Shown here: in pieces, positions 6,336 through 6,507 of the stretch
Layout of the letters: every line of letters starts with the position of its first letter
Numbering within the stretch: the first letter of the stretch is position 1
Program-made: the position numbers and the translations under genes
The notes under the pieces: model-generated
What the model was told of the DNA's origin: nothing
Databases searched by the model: none
The model's input: the letters and a program-made list of their open reading frames with translations, nothing else
Assembly: GCA_030693565.1 (NCBI GenBank)
Contig: JAUYAJ010000416.1
Coordinates: forward strand, 1 to 6,507
Length of the DNA stretch: 6,507 bases
Reading direction: 5' to 3'
Source: Rubrivivax sp.
Lineage (GTDB): Bacteria > Pseudomonadota > Gammaproteobacteria > Burkholderiales > Burkholderiaceae_C

Positions 6336-6507
6336 ATGCGTTTGAAAGACAAGGTGGCCATCGTCACCGGCGGCGGGTCGGGCTTTGGCGCCGGCATCGT
6401 GCACAAGTTCGTCGCCGAGGGCGCGCAAGTCATCGTCGCCGACCTCAACCTGCAGGCCGCGCTCGACGTCGCCGCCGCCGCCGGCCCGGCGGCGCGCGCG
6501 CTGCGCG
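6336..6507 (+). CDS. SDR family oxidoreductase, 3' truncated by the window edge
   Basis: The first 57 residues of a short-chain dehydrogenase/reductase are visible; the rest lies beyond the right edge. The protein opens with MRLKDKVAIVTGGGSGFGAG, which contains the cofactor-binding TGxxxGxG motif (Thr11, Gly12, Gly16, Gly18) after the first beta strand. Asp36 in VADLN ends the second strand and favours NAD(H) over NADP(H). The catalytic Ser-Tyr-Lys region is not in the window. It starts 12 bases after the aldehyde dehydrogenase stop, with its own GGGGA site, so co-transcription is likely. A natural reading is an alcohol or 3-hydroxyacyl dehydrogenase partner to the aldehyde dehydrogenase, but the substrate is unknown. 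Confidence 0.93.
   Translation, partial: MRLKDKVAIVTGGGSGFGAGIVHKFVAEGAQVIVADLNLQAALDVAAAAGPAARALR

Noticed and set aside
4839..6428. 529-residue open frame on the minus strand opposite the aldehyde dehydrogenase gene
   Set aside because: It is an antisense shadow of a gene with complete catalytic motifs; its composition is low in hydrophobic core patterns and rich in Arg, His and Gln.

Overview
The window looks like ordinary chromosome from a GC-rich beta-proteobacterium, most likely a member of the Burkholderiales. This is inferred from very strong G/C bias at third codon positions, the close match of the Kup and CreA proteins to their E. coli counterparts, and compact gene spacing. I could not run a taxonomic search. 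No mobile element, CRISPR array, tRNA, rRNA or phage gene was seen, and no stretch over 100 bases lacks a gene.

Left part, plus strand: the window opens inside a serine peptidase of the prolyl oligopeptidase (S9) family whose N-terminus lies upstream. After a 73-base gap comes kup, a low-affinity potassium uptake permease. A 24-base gap with a clear ribosome binding site leads to creA, a small secreted protein of unknown biochemical role. Close spacing and a shared strand suggest kup and creA are co-transcribed.

Middle: a CYTH-domain protein lies on the minus strand. Its 3' end overlaps the 3' end of creA by 47 bases, tail to tail. It begins with a TTG codon behind a good Shine-Dalgarno sequence. 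An 82-base gap separates it from the divergent genes on its right.

Right part, plus strand: an NAD-type aldehyde dehydrogenase is followed 12 bases later by the start of a short-chain dehydrogenase/reductase that runs off the window. The two look like part of an oxidative catabolic operon (alcohol to aldehyde to acid), but the substrate cannot be read from this window.

I found no convincing previously undescribed system. The points worth a second look are small: the TTG start and variant ExExK motif of the CYTH protein, the convergent gene overlap, an in-frame 9-base repeat in the peptidase, and a palindrome plus -10-like element placed very close to the kup start.
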